A DNA stretch of 64,000 nucleotides, taken from contig NZ_UAUU01000004.1 of NCBI RefSeq assembly GCF_900457465.1, positions 1 through 64,000 of the forward strand. The letters run 5' to 3'. Each line of letters opens with the position of its first letter. Within the stretch, counting starts at the first letter, position 1. The DNA comes from Sphingobacterium multivorum (GTDB taxonomy: Bacteria; Bacteroidota; Bacteroidia; Sphingobacteriales; Sphingobacteriaceae). Below the pieces are notes generated by a model. The model made no database searches. It worked only from the letters and a program-made list of their open reading frames with translations, and had not been told where the DNA came from. This document shows, one piece after another, positions 35,695 to 45,700 of this stretch. The translations under genes and the position numbers were made by a program.

Positions 35695-35803
35695 ATCAAC
35701 GGAAGATGTTTTAGCCTATATTTAAATAGACTGGCCAAATCCTGTATGGAAAATTAATTTCAAAAAAGTAGAAGAATATCTTTAGCAATTCATCGCGGAG
35801 ATA

Positions 35804-35811
35804 TATCTTTG
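35804..35811 (+). promoter_or_regulatory. -7 box of the TPR histidine kinase operon
   Basis: TATCTTTG matches TAnnTTTG and would give a leader of about 198 bases before the kinase ATG. Confidence 0.45.
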
Positions 35812-35833
35812 TTTTTTGGATCCGCTAATTGCC

Positions 35834-35907
35834 TTTGCGGTTTTCCGACCTACGTTTTCTACTGTCGACTTTGACGAAGCCGGATCGACCGCAAATTTAG
35901 ACGTAGG
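35834..35907 (+). other. Possible structured leader RNA upstream of the kinase gene
   Basis: TTTGCGGT (35834-35841) pairs with ACCGCAAA (35888-35895), while CCTACGT (35849-35855), inside that helix, pairs with ACGTAGG (35901-35907) outside it. The two helices cross, so they form either a pseudoknot or two alternative folds. No reading frame explains this stretch. Confidence 0.35.
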
Positions 35908-36016
35908 GAGAAGTCTTGAACCACCATCAGACTTTCTTGTTGCATATTATGAAACCATTGGCTGAAAAGGCCCCATTTAGTTTAATTGTTTAAATGATTA
36001 AGAAATTGGATTAATA

Positions 36017-37981
36017 ATGTTTCAGTTGAAAGAGTTAACGAAGATAATTGCCTTTTTTATAGTATACTTTACTGTGCATCTTGTAACTGCACAGAGTTTT
36101 CTGCCATTGGATGAGAATAAATATCGATCTGATGCGGAAAGGTTATTGCTGTCGAGTTCGGATGACAGTGTGAAGGCGATGCAGTATTTTTATTTGGCAG
36201 ATTACTATCGATTTAGGGATACGACCAAATTTTGGGATCATATGCGGGCGGGGGAGCGTTTCGCCAAACCATTCCGGAGTTTACAGGCGATGGGGGCACT
36301 CTACAAAAGCTTTTATTATGGACAATTTCTGGATAGTAAAAATGCCGGAATTGAAGCCCAACGATGTGTAGACCTCCTTGGAAATGCGCAAAAACCTTTT
36401 CAGCAGGGCCTTTTGGCCAAAGCTTGGTATAATCTGGGCTTGATTCGATTTCCTAAAAAAGGATTTGCTGATTTTCTGGATATCCTAAACGGGAAGTGCC
36501 TGCCTTATGCCAAAGCACATGACCCCATCATGGAAGGTAGTATAAATACGATGATCGGCATGACCTTTATGTCGTCCAATCAGCTTGCAAAAGCTGATGA
36601 ATATCATCAATTGGCCATCAAGCAACTCGAGCAGCAACCGCCGAGTACAGCACTTGTGGTGGCTTATCTCAATACAGTCAGCAATTATTGCTATCAGGTG
36701 AAATCTAAAGAAGCAAGAGTGCTACTGGATAAAGTCAAACAGCTCTTGAAAGATTATCCAAATTCTTCGCAATTACCCAATTACTATTACAATGAGGCGC
36801 TTTATTTTACCACAAAGCAACAGACTGATGAAGCCCTTCGTCTGCTGGATATCGGGTTGGATTGGTCGGTGAAAATGAACAATTGGAAATTATTCCAGAT
36901 GATGCGGTTCAGAAAGTTTAATGTGTATCTCCTGCAGAAAAAGTATGCTGATGCTAAACTACAGTTGGAGGAAATCGTAAAAAATGGATTATTAACGCGA
37001 GATCTTTACAACAGTAAAATTGTGTACAGTCAACTGGCGGCTGTAAATGAGCTGATGGGTAATTATCAGGATGCGCTGAAAATGTCCAATAAGGCAAATC
37101 AGCTATCCGACAGTATTCAGAAGGTCCAATTGTTGGAGAAAATGAATGAGATGGAAGCAAAATATAAAACCGTAGAAAAAGAAAAAGAGATTCTGAATCT
37201 GCGCGCAGAAAAGGAACGCAACCAATTTCGGATTTTCCTCGTTTTGGGTATTGCCGTTTTGCTTTTCTTTATTGTGCTATTTGTTACTTTTTCCTATCGA
37301 AAACAAAGGAAGCTTAATACACAGATACAGCTCAATCACGAAATCGCATTGGACAAAATGGAAAAGGAAAAGCAGTTGCAAATTTCGGAATCGATGCTAA
37401 AAGGAGAGGAGCAGGAGCGTCAGCGTATTGCCCAAGATCTGCACGATAGCATAGGTGGCATGTTGACAGGTTTAAAATTTAAGATTGCCGGCGATGTGGC
37501 AAAGAGTACGCTCTTGACAGATGAAGTGCCGCAGAAGTTGAACGATATTTTAGGTGAAGTAAGACGGATATCCCATAACCTGATGCCCGAATCGCTGCGT
37601 CAGTTTGGATTGATAGCAGCATTGGAGCAATTGTGTATGGCGATGAAAAATAGTAACGTTTCGATCCAGTTTGAGAACTACGAGCCTGAATTGAATGTGG
37701 ACTTTCAAAAGGGGTTGGCCCTGTATCGAATTGTTCAAGAAGCTATTTCAAATGCACTAAAGTATGCAAATGCAGATTCAATTATCGTTCAGGTAAGTAA
37801 ATCTGAGGAAGTACTCCATATCCTCGTTGAGGATAATGGCAAAGGCTTTGATTCTGCTGTGTTAAATTATGGATTGGGTTTAAATAATATGGTCAACAGG
37901 GTGAAATGGATCAATGGATCAATTGATATTCAGAGTAAGCTTGGATCTGGAACGCAGATCGAAATTGGTGTAACGGTTTAA
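36017..37981 (+). CDS. TPR-containing sensor histidine kinase (NarL-system type)
   Basis: The 654-residue protein has a signal-anchor start (IIAFFIVYFTVHLVTAQ), a periplasmic array of tetratricopeptide-like helices up to about residue 380, a coiled coil (MEAKYKTVEKEKEILNLRAEKE), one membrane helix (FLVLGIAVLLFFIVLFVTF), and a cytoplasmic kinase with a HisKA_3 box (ERQRIAQDLHDSIGG, phospho-His476) and HATPase_c (RIVQEAISNALKYAN, EDNGKGFD, GLGLNNMVNRV). The signal sensed is unknown. The NarL-type regulator begins 12 bases after the stop. Confidence 0.9.
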   Translation: MFQLKELTKIIAFFIVYFTVHLVTAQSFLPLDENKYRSDAERLLLSSSDDSVKAMQYFYLADYYRFRDTTKFWDHMRAGERFAKPFRSLQAMGALYKSFYYGQFLDSKNAGIEAQRCVDLLGNAQKPFQQGLLAKAWYNLGLIRFPKKGFADFLDILNGKCLPYAKAHDPIMEGSINTMIGMTFMSSNQLAKADEYHQLAIKQLEQQPPSTALVVAYLNTVSNYCYQVKSKEARVLLDKVKQLLKDYPNSSQLPNYYYNEALYFTTKQQTDEALRLLDIGLDWSVKMNNWKLFQMMRFRKFNVYLLQKKYADAKLQLEEIVKNGLLTRDLYNSKIVYSQLAAVNELMGNYQDALKMSNKANQLSDSIQKVQLLEKMNEMEAKYKTVEKEKEILNLRAEKERNQFRIFLVLGIAVLLFFIVLFVTFSYRKQRKLNTQIQLNHEIALDKMEKEKQLQISESMLKGEEQERQRIAQDLHDSIGGMLTGLKFKIAGDVAKSTLLTDEVPQKLNDILGEVRRISHNLMPESLRQFGLIAALEQLCMAMKNSNVSIQFENYEPELNVDFQKGLALYRIVQEAISNALKYANADSIIVQVSKSEEVLHILVEDNGKGFDSAVLNYGLGLNNMVNRVKWINGSIDIQSKLGSGTQIEIGVTV

Positions 37982-37993
37982 ATAAGCGGAGTC

Positions 37994-38620
37994 ATGAAGA
38001 TAATTGCAGTGTTAGACGATCATCCCTTATTGTTGGAAGGTGTCGCTTCTTTTCTCAATAATCAGGATGGGTATCTCGTATACCCCTTTTTGGAAGAGAT
38101 TGCGTTAATTGAATTTTTAAAGATCACGGGGGCCGATCTCATCCTGATGGATATGCAGCTGTTAAAGACAAATGGGGTGGATGTCTGTACACAGGTGAGG
38201 AAACTGTTTCCGATGATTCCCATTGTTGCATTGAGCAATTTAGCCGATGGAAACCTTATTTTTCAGTTTATGCAGGCTGGTGGAAATGGCTATATCTTAA
38301 AGGATGTTACCAACGAAGAATTCCTGCGCTGCGTAGAGCTCGGGCTCGATGGGAAAGAGGCCGTTTGTGATCGGGCAAAAGAACTTTATCGTGGTGCAAT
38401 TTCGACGATCAGCGGTCTACCTCGGCTTACACAGCGTGAAAAAGAGATTTTGACGTTGATCTCCAAGGGACTTACGACCAACCAAATTGCTGAACAGTTG
38501 TTTTTAAGTCCAGTTACGGTTGAAACGCATCGACGCAATCTCCTGACTAAATTCAAAGTTAAAAATATGATTGAGCTCGTACAGCTGGCAATGAAACATA
38601 AGTTGTTGGGACTCGAATAG
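37994..38620 (+). CDS. NarL/FixJ-family response regulator
   Basis: The 208-residue product has a receiver with LDDHPLLLEG (acidic pair), phosphorylation Asp53 in LILMDMQLLKTNG and Lys in GYILKDVTNEEF, and a C-terminal LuxR HTH (LTQREKEILTLISKGLTTNQI, then SPVTVETHRRNLLTKF). It pairs with the kinase upstream. The convergent cydB gene ends ten bases after this stop with no terminator visible in between. Confidence 0.93.
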   Translation: MKIIAVLDDHPLLLEGVASFLNNQDGYLVYPFLEEIALIEFLKITGADLILMDMQLLKTNGVDVCTQVRKLFPMIPIVALSNLADGNLIFQFMQAGGNGYILKDVTNEEFLRCVELGLDGKEAVCDRAKELYRGAISTISGLPRLTQREKEILTLISKGLTTNQIAEQLFLSPVTVETHRRNLLTKFKVKNMIELVQLAMKHKLLGLE

Positions 38621-38629
38621 AGACCGCTC

Positions 38630-39706
38630 TTAATGTTCGCCGTAACCCACGTCATCCAGCTTACCTTTGAAGACCCTAAATTGGATGATAAAATAGGCAA
38701 TCACCAGAATTGCGGCAAACATAAACCAGCCTAAACCTACGGAAAGACCATATTCATGCGCCGCCGCATTTTGAATCGTCAAGGAGGGGTTTACGTCATT
38801 CGTTGAAGGCAATACTATCGGGAACATGGAAGCAACGGTCGTCGCAAAGCTCCCTAGGATGAACAGCGATGAAAATAGGAAGCCAATACCATCTTTTTTA
38901 AAGGTTTTGATCCAAAATTGTCCAAGTAATCCAACGGCAGCTATCACAGGGAATATCCATAGCCAATAATGATTTTGAAGATTGTTAAGGGAGATGGGTT
39001 TCACATAATGCCATACATAGGCCGATAGTATGACGAGAATAAGCAAGACAAAGTTGAGCTTAAAAACAATGTTCTTTAGTCTCGTGTTCAATGTACTGGA
39101 TGTTTTCAGAATGACCCAGCCTGCGCCGTGGATGGTTAATGTAACGACGGCAACTAAACCTAATATGATAGTGAACCAGTCTATGATGCCTTGATGTTGG
39201 GCTAATGGGTCAAATGTCGGGTTCCAAAGTGCCAAGAAGAAATAGTGCGGCTCTTGGGTAGATACACCATTCTCTACCATACCCAGGTTTACTCCGCGAA
39301 CGACATTGCCCAGCGCGGCGCCAAAGAAAAGTGCCAGCAACAGGCTTGCGAGGCCGAAAGCCTTATCCCATAAAGCTTCCCAAAGACGATGATGAACCTG
39401 ACCTCTGAGTTCAAGACTTATTGCTCTAAAAATAAGTAACCAAAGTACAAGCATTAGGGGAAGGTAGAAACCACTGAAGGAGGAGGCGTAGAGTGTGGGG
39501 AAAGCAAAAAATAGGACACCACCAGAGGCGATGAGCCAGACTTCATTGGCATCCCAAAACGGCCCAATTGAGTTGGTAACAGCTTTTTTCTCCTGTTCGG
39601 TCTTAGCAAAGAATAAATGGATAATTCCCGCTCCAAAATCGTACCCATCGAGTACGATATAAATTCCCAGCATAAAAGTTAATACGATAAACCAGAATAT
39701 TTCCAT
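38630..39706 (-). CDS. cydB: Cytochrome bd ubiquinol oxidase subunit II
   Basis: The 358-residue membrane protein has about eight to nine helices and the CydB start IVLDGYDFGAGIIHL (Asp and Gly-rich, residues ~17-31), plus GPFWDANEVWLIASGG. It forms the second large subunit of the bd-type terminal oxidase with CydA, encoded six bases upstream. No small CydX frame was seen after it. Confidence 0.93.
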   Translation of the reverse strand: MEIFWFIVLTFMLGIYIVLDGYDFGAGIIHLFFAKTEQEKKAVTNSIGPFWDANEVWLIASGGVLFFAFPTLYASSFSGFYLPLMLVLWLLIFRAISLELRGQVHHRLWEALWDKAFGLASLLLALFFGAALGNVVRGVNLGMVENGVSTQEPHYFFLALWNPTFDPLAQHQGIIDWFTIILGLVAVVTLTIHGAGWVILKTSSTLNTRLKNIVFKLNFVLLILVILSAYVWHYVKPISLNNLQNHYWLWIFPVIAAVGLLGQFWIKTFKKDGIGFLFSSLFILGSFATTVASMFPIVLPSTNDVNPSLTIQNAAAHEYGLSVGLGWFMFAAILVIAYFIIQFRVFKGKLDDVGYGEH

Positions 39707-39712
39707 AGCTAA

Positions 39713-41050
39713 TTAGGTTAATGCAACTGTCGTTTCAGGACCTTTTCTAATGATCTTCAAGACTAACATCAGAAATAACAAGCCCAAAAGAATGTACAAA
39801 CCGACGAAGCCGAGAAAGGTAAATAATGTATTTCCGGAAGATACGGTAGGGGATACACCGTCTACCATTCGCATGAGATTATAAACAAGCCAAGGTTGCC
39901 GTCCCAGTTCAGCTGTATACCAACCTGCAGTATTCGCGATGTATGGAAAAGGAATCATAAACATGATGATCCACAATAACCATTTCGTTTGATACAATTT
40001 GTTCCGCCAAAGCAGTAGCGCTCCCAGGACCATAATGCCGATGAATATGGTACCCAGCCCTACCATGATGTGATAACTGTAATACAGTCCGGGTACGTTG
40101 GTTGGATGTAAGGACTGGTCAAATTCATTTAATCCTTTGATTTCTGCATCCCAGCGCTGGTAGGTGAGGAAGCTCAAGACATTCGGCACCGCTATTTTAT
40201 TGTCCAGCTTTTTGTTTTCCATGTCGGGTTGGCCGACCAGGATAATCTCGGATCCGCCTTGCTCCGTTTTGAAAATGCCCTCCATGCCGGCAAAGGCTGC
40301 GGGCTGATATTTGACTACGTTTTTGGCGGCAAGGTCTCCCGTAGGAAATGCCAACATAACTGATGAAATGGCGCCGAAGATGACGCCACTTTTAACGAAT
40401 ATCTTTCCAAACTTACTATGCCGGTCACTTAGGAGATAGAAAGCTCCAATAGAGGCCACAAAAAAGGAACTGGTCACCAACGAAGCGGCTTGATTATGTA
40501 AATAAGATGGCCATAACCATGGATTATTGAATAATGCACTAAAATTGTTCAGCACAAATTTGCCATTTTCAAGAATCTCATACCCAACAGGGTGCTGCAT
40601 CCAGGAATGTGTGGCGATAATCAGGAAACCACTAGCCCAAGATCCAATAAAGACCATGAGTCCGGATAAAAAATGGAGCTTATGCCCCAGCAACTTCTCT
40701 CCAAAAAGAAACATCCCCAGAAATGATGACTCCAGGAAAAAGGAAAACATACCTTCCATGGCTAAGGTCTGTCCGATAATACCACCCGTAAGTTCAGAAA
40801 ATTTAGCCCAGTTGGTACCAAATTGAAACTCCATGGGGATACCTGTTACAACGCCCATGGTGAAGTTAAGCGCAAAGATTTTCATCCAAAATTTGGATGC
40901 ATGGTTGTAATCTTCGTTTTGTGTCCGTAGAAATTTCCATTTGAAATAGACGATCATGAGGGATAAACCCATGGTCAATTGAGGGAATAAATAATGGAAT
41001 GTAATCGTAAATGCGAACTGAAGTCGATTATAGAGAATCATATCTTCCAT
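39713..41050 (-). CDS. cydA: Cytochrome bd ubiquinol oxidase subunit I, short Q-loop form
   Basis: The 445-residue CydA carries heme ligands His18 (TFHYLFPQLTMG), His in PSYLHNQAASLV (about residue 185) and Met in YYSYHIMVGLG, and the quinol/proton region TAELGRQPWLVYNLMR. The Q loop is short, as in most Bacteroidota enzymes (qOR2 class). The oxidase takes quinol electrons to oxygen with high affinity for growth at low O2. A weak TATATTTA box at 41086-41079 (minus strand) may be the promoter. Confidence 0.95.
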   Translation of the reverse strand: MEDMILYNRLQFAFTITFHYLFPQLTMGLSLMIVYFKWKFLRTQNEDYNHASKFWMKIFALNFTMGVVTGIPMEFQFGTNWAKFSELTGGIIGQTLAMEGMFSFFLESSFLGMFLFGEKLLGHKLHFLSGLMVFIGSWASGFLIIATHSWMQHPVGYEILENGKFVLNNFSALFNNPWLWPSYLHNQAASLVTSSFFVASIGAFYLLSDRHSKFGKIFVKSGVIFGAISSVMLAFPTGDLAAKNVVKYQPAAFAGMEGIFKTEQGGSEIILVGQPDMENKKLDNKIAVPNVLSFLTYQRWDAEIKGLNEFDQSLHPTNVPGLYYSYHIMVGLGTIFIGIMVLGALLLWRNKLYQTKWLLWIIMFMIPFPYIANTAGWYTAELGRQPWLVYNLMRMVDGVSPTVSSGNTLFTFLGFVGLYILLGLLFLMLVLKIIRKGPETTVALT

Positions 41051-41222
41051 GTAGCCGAAGTTTTGGTTAAAAGACAGCTAAATATAACCTTTTATTCGCG
41101 TATATAGCCATGAAACCGTTTTATTTTTTGATAAAATAACGGGACTTTTATTGTTTTCTGTACGCATTGTAAAATCTGAACCTCAATAGCAGATATCAAT
41201 CAGCGTAATCTCTTTTTTATCT

Positions 41223-41230
41223 TATCTTCG
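41223..41230 (+). promoter_or_regulatory. -7 box of the diheme cytochrome gene
   Basis: TATCTTCG (TAnnTTTG with one change) followed by C, 46 bases before the ATG. Confidence 0.4.
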
Positions 41231-41276
41231 CCCGAATTTAAAACGGACTTGAACGGTAGAAAAGAGCATTAGTGAA

Positions 41277-42263
41277 ATGAAGAAAGTGCTGATTTTGATG
41301 GGTATTCTATTGATACCTATATTTTTTATTGTATTGAATAATACGGGGCGGGGTACAATCGCTAAAGATAATATTGTGTTTCGAGATAAATTATCTGATT
41401 ACAATTTATTCAAAGGCAAAATTGCTGATCTTGTTCCAAACGACCAGGGAATTTCCTATGAATTAGCCTCCACCTTATTTACAGACTATACCGATAAAAA
41501 GCGCGTCATCTTTCTTCCCAGGGGAAAAAAAATGATCGCCTCAGATGATGGTTTGCCCAGCTTCCCCGATGGTACCCTAATTGCCAAAACATTTTTTTAT
41601 CCGCAAAAAGATGCGGCCGGAGATGTACGACAGCAATTGCTTGAAACACGGCTGTTGATTTATAAAGACGGACAGTGGAATGCAGCAACCTATCAATGGA
41701 ATGCAGCCCAAGATGAAGCTTTGTTGTTGATGGACAGTGCTTCCGTGCATGTTTCGTTTTTGGACAGCAAAGGTGACGAGCGACAAACAAATTATATTAT
41801 TCCTTCACGAAACGATTGTATGGCATGCCATCGACAAGGAAATCAGCTGTTTCCGATATGTCCAAAGATCAGAAATCTGAACCGGATAATCGGTCACGAT
41901 GGTGACAGCATTCAGCAACTGGTGCAGTTGACCAAACAGGGGGCTCTCGATCTGAAGTCCTTCAAAAGCTTCACGAATTTACCGAGTTATGATGACCTTG
42001 CCCAATCAACTGCAAGTCGTGCGCGAGCTTATTTGGAAATCAACTGTGCCCATTGTCACAATCCGAAAGGGACAGCCTACATGACCATGCTGGATCTTCG
42101 TTATGAAAGCCCCATGCATGAAACTGGAATTTGGTTGAAACAAGCGAAGATTATTGGACGGATGTCTACGCTTGGAGAGATGCATATGCCTCAAAAGGGA
42201 ACCACCGTACTGCATGATGAAGGAATACTGCTGATTAAAACCTATCTAAAAACTTTAAAATAA
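41277..42263 (+). CDS. Diheme c-type cytochrome (SO2930/HNE_0200-like family)
   Basis: The 328-residue protein begins with an uncleaved or signal helix (VLILMGILLIPIFFIVL) and has two heme c sites, CMACH at about residues 181-185 and CAHCH at about 258-262, with a NCAHCHNPKG context usual for cytochrome-c-like domains of this family. The distal ligand of the second heme may be Met in GEMHMPQKGT. It is exported and probably moves electrons in the periplasm. It is divergent from the cytochrome bd genes, but a shared pathway is only a guess. The family has no firm function. Confidence 0.82.
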   Translation: MKKVLILMGILLIPIFFIVLNNTGRGTIAKDNIVFRDKLSDYNLFKGKIADLVPNDQGISYELASTLFTDYTDKKRVIFLPRGKKMIASDDGLPSFPDGTLIAKTFFYPQKDAAGDVRQQLLETRLLIYKDGQWNAATYQWNAAQDEALLLMDSASVHVSFLDSKGDERQTNYIIPSRNDCMACHRQGNQLFPICPKIRNLNRIIGHDGDSIQQLVQLTKQGALDLKSFKSFTNLPSYDDLAQSTASRARAYLEINCAHCHNPKGTAYMTMLDLRYESPMHETGIWLKQAKIIGRMSTLGEMHMPQKGTTVLHDEGILLIKTYLKTLK

Positions 42264-42392
42264 GCATTCATTGCTTAACCTTAATCGGTAACCTTTTACG
42301 GCTACCAGTCTGCTTATATAGTCCCTCTGCAGGTCTCGTATATTTATTTTAAGAAAATCTATAGAATTAGTAGATTATATTAAATTTACTCC

Positions 42393-42400
42393 TATATTTG
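42393..42400 (+). promoter_or_regulatory. -7 box of the SusC/SusD/sulfatase operon
   Basis: TATATTTG matches TAnnTTTG and places the start near 42407, giving a leader of about 296 bases before the SusC ATG. Confidence 0.5.
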
Positions 42401-42467
42401 TGAAAAGATAACAGATCGCTGTTGAAAATATGCATTACTTTTCAGCGTGGCGTATTAACACATTATT

Positions 42468-42578
42468 ATGGAACATATCAATATTAGTAAAAGCACATTT
42501 TTCGTAAGTATTACTGCAAAGTCTCTGAAGGCTAAATCCCCTGATGTAAGAAAGATGCGAATGTGTCATATAGGATAA
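42468..42578 (+). CDS. Candidate 36-aa leader peptide ahead of the sulfatase operon
   Basis: An ATG frame inside the long leader encodes 36 residues beginning MEHINISKSTFFVSI, with a basic middle (SLKAKSPDVRKMR) and the end MCHIG. The single Cys codon lies four codons before the stop and a stable hairpin begins 24 bases after it. This is the arrangement of a leader peptide whose translation sets the fold of the downstream RNA. Since the operon ends in a sulfatase, a link to sulfur or cysteine supply is tempting. I do not recognise the family with certainty and no homology test could be made. Confidence 0.5.
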   Translation: MEHINISKSTFFVSITAKSLKAKSPDVRKMRMCHIG

Positions 42579-42601
42579 TTTCCCTTATCTTTTCTCAAAC
42601 T

Positions 42602-42635
42602 GACAGCAGGGGAGGCGCTCGCTTCCCCTCATGTC
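42602..42635 (+). promoter_or_regulatory. Leader hairpin between the short frame and SusC
   Basis: AGGGGAGGC (42608-42616) pairs with GCTTCCCCT (42621-42629, one G-T pair) around a GCTC loop, extended by GACA / TGTC across a two-base internal loop. No T run follows, so it is not a plain terminator. Confidence 0.6.
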
Positions 42636-42702
42636 TTCAAAATAAAAACAAGTTTTCGATTGGCGTTGGCACTTGTTCGTATTCACCATTAATACTTTAT
42701 CT

Positions 42703-45700
42703 ATGAAAAATCTTAGGGTACTCCGGTATTCTACCTTGTCGCTATGTTTATTGTTATCTGGCGTTGGGCATCAGGTATATGCGCAAACAGATGTTAAACC
42801 GATTGTCAATGCTTCCTTATCAGGCTATGTATATGATAGTCAACGTAAGCAGCCTATTGAAGGCGTAACCATTCAACTCGAAGCTGTAACGCATGTTGTT
42901 ACAACAGATCAAAAAGGTTTTTTTCAAATTGTAACGGGACAGAAATTACCATTTTCCATTACACTCTCGCGCATTGGCTATAAGAAAAAGACCTTGTTAG
43001 TTTCCGAATCTCCCACAAAAATTGAATTAGAGCCAGTTACACAGGACCTGGATGAGGTGGTGGTTGTTGGCTATGGAACTCAGAAAAAAATCTCGTTGAC
43101 CAATTCAATCGCCAGTATTGATGGTGATAAATTGACGAAAAGACCAGTTTCTAATACGCAGCAGGCTTTGCAGGGCTTATTACCGGGGGTGACTGTTCAA
43201 GACCTTGGTGGAAAACCAGGGCAATCGGCTGCCAATATTCGAATTAGAGGATTGACGACATTTAATACCAATTCGAGCAGCACCAGTGGATATGATCTCA
43301 GCAAGAATAATGCTTTGGTCATTGTGGACGGAATTGAACAACCCTGGTCCAAGTTAAACCCCAATGATATCGCTTCAATTTCAGTCCTGAAGGATGCGGC
43401 TTCCACGGCGATATATGGATCACGTGCGACCAACGGTGTAATTATTGTAACTACCAAAAGTGCAAAATCTGGACATGTTGTGATTGATTATAATGGCTAC
43501 TACGCCTTACAAAAATCAATCAACACCCCAAAGCAGATGGACGCCGTATCCTACCTCCAATTGCAACAGGACGCCTACCGTAACGCGGGGCTGGCTGTGC
43601 CGGCGCGATTTACTGACGAATCAATAACGGCTTATCGGACTGCGACCGATCGCGAAAAATATCCTTTACCGAATACATGGTTTGATACACTGTTGAAAAC
43701 AGCTCCTCAACAAGACCATGCCTTGTCATTCGCAGGTGGAAATGACATTCTACGTTCTAGATTGGCGGTTCGTTATAATAAACAGGATGGTATTATTGAT
43801 CATTATGGCGCTGAACTGGCGGATATTAGGCTAAACAACGATTATAAAGCAAGCTCTTGGCTTAATTTTACAGGAAGTATAAACTACCGATATAGCAAAG
43901 CCGCTGAGCCTGGACGTGATCCGATCAACAACTTTCTCCATGGCTCGATGTGGGTGGTGCCTAAATATGATGATGGTACCTATGGATTGAGTACTCAAGG
44001 CAATAACCCCTTGATGCTGATTGAGAAAAGTGGTTTTAAAAAGGTTAATGAAAACTACTTAAGCTCCATCGTTAAAACCGACATTCAATTGTGGAGAAAT
44101 TTGTTATTTACGTCCCAATTTGGTGTAAGAGTGAACCTAAATAATACCAAAACCTTTTTGAACGCTTTTGAAAATAAGGACCGAAATACAGGTATTGTAA
44201 AAAGTTTTCCGATCAATTCATTAAACGAAATTCGTGATAATAGCAGCGAGTATACATGGAACAATCTGTTGACCTATCAATTGGCGGTTGGGCCAAATCA
44301 TATTAAGGCACTTGTTGGCTATTCACAGATTCACAATTACCAAAATTACTTGACGGCTTATCGTGAAAGATTCTACAATAATGATATCACCTCCATCGGA
44401 CAGGGAGCCGATGATGCGACCAAAAACAATAATGGATATGATGTGCAGTATGGCTTGCGTTCGTTTTTTGGTCGGGTAAATTACGATTGGGATGGCAAGT
44501 ATCTGCTCGAAGTGAATGGGCGTTACGATGGTTCATCCCGTTTTGCGGGCGACAAGCAATATGGTTTTTTCCCTTCGGCATCAGCAGGATGGCTCTTATC
44601 CAAGGAAAACTTTTGGGAACCTATTCGAAATTCGTTGAACGAATTCAAAGTGCGTGCTTCCTGGGGCAAGACAGGAAACCAATCGGTAGATTTGTATAGT
44701 TATTATTCTGCCCTCATTGCGGCAGGATATGATTTTGGGGGTAAATCTGTACAGGGGTATCGACTGGACAGTTATGCCAATCAGCAATTGGGCTGGGAGT
44801 CTACGATGCAGTATGATTTGGGCTTGGATGCCGCTTTCCTAAACAATCGCTTGACTTTTACCCTGGATTACTATAAAAAGGTAACTGACGATATTCTACT
44901 AAATCTGGATATTCCTGCCGTTTTGGGATTAAAGCCTTCACCCCAAAATGCGGGAACAGTACTGAATCGCGGTTGGGAATTCAGCGCAAATTATCAGAAA
45001 AGACCAAGTGCGCCTGGGGCTTTTGCTTACCAGCTGAATGGAAATTTAAGTATCAACCATAATGAAGTAACCGATCTAAAAGGTACTGGACCCTACATTG
45101 CCGGATCGGATATTGACCCAAGGTATATTATTGCTAAAGGACTTCCGATCAACACACTTTGGGGATATAAGACCGATGGTCTCTTTCAGTCTGCGGAGGA
45201 AATTCAAGCTTATGGCGCTATGTATGCTACAAATACGAAGCCCGGAGATGTGAAATATGTGGATTTGAACGGCGACGGGGTGATCAATGCAAATGACATG
45301 GCCGCTATTGGCAACTCTTTCCCCAAATATACCTTCGGAATAAATGGGAGTTTCACCTTTAAGAATTTTGATCTTGATCTGCTCTTTCAAGGTGCAGCAA
45401 AAGTCGATACCCGATTGTCAGGAGCATTGGCTGAGATGGGAAATCAGGAAGGCTTTACACACGAAATATTTACAAACAATTATTGGACACCAACACATAC
45501 GGATGCACGCTTTCCGCGCGTGGTCAAATATGATTTGCGTAATGTCGCAACCTCGGACCGTTTAGTGGTTAACGGTTCTTACCTGCGGTTGAAAAACATA
45601 CAGGTTGGATATACAGTGCCACTACATGCTATCGGAAAGACAGCAATCAACAAACTTCGGGTATACCTATCCGCGACGAATTTATGGACAATTTCAAAAT

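Noticed and set aside
41097..41146. Inverted TTTTAT / ATAAAA pair upstream of cydA as a regulator site
   Set aside because: The match is short and made only of A and T in an AT-rich region, so chance is likely.
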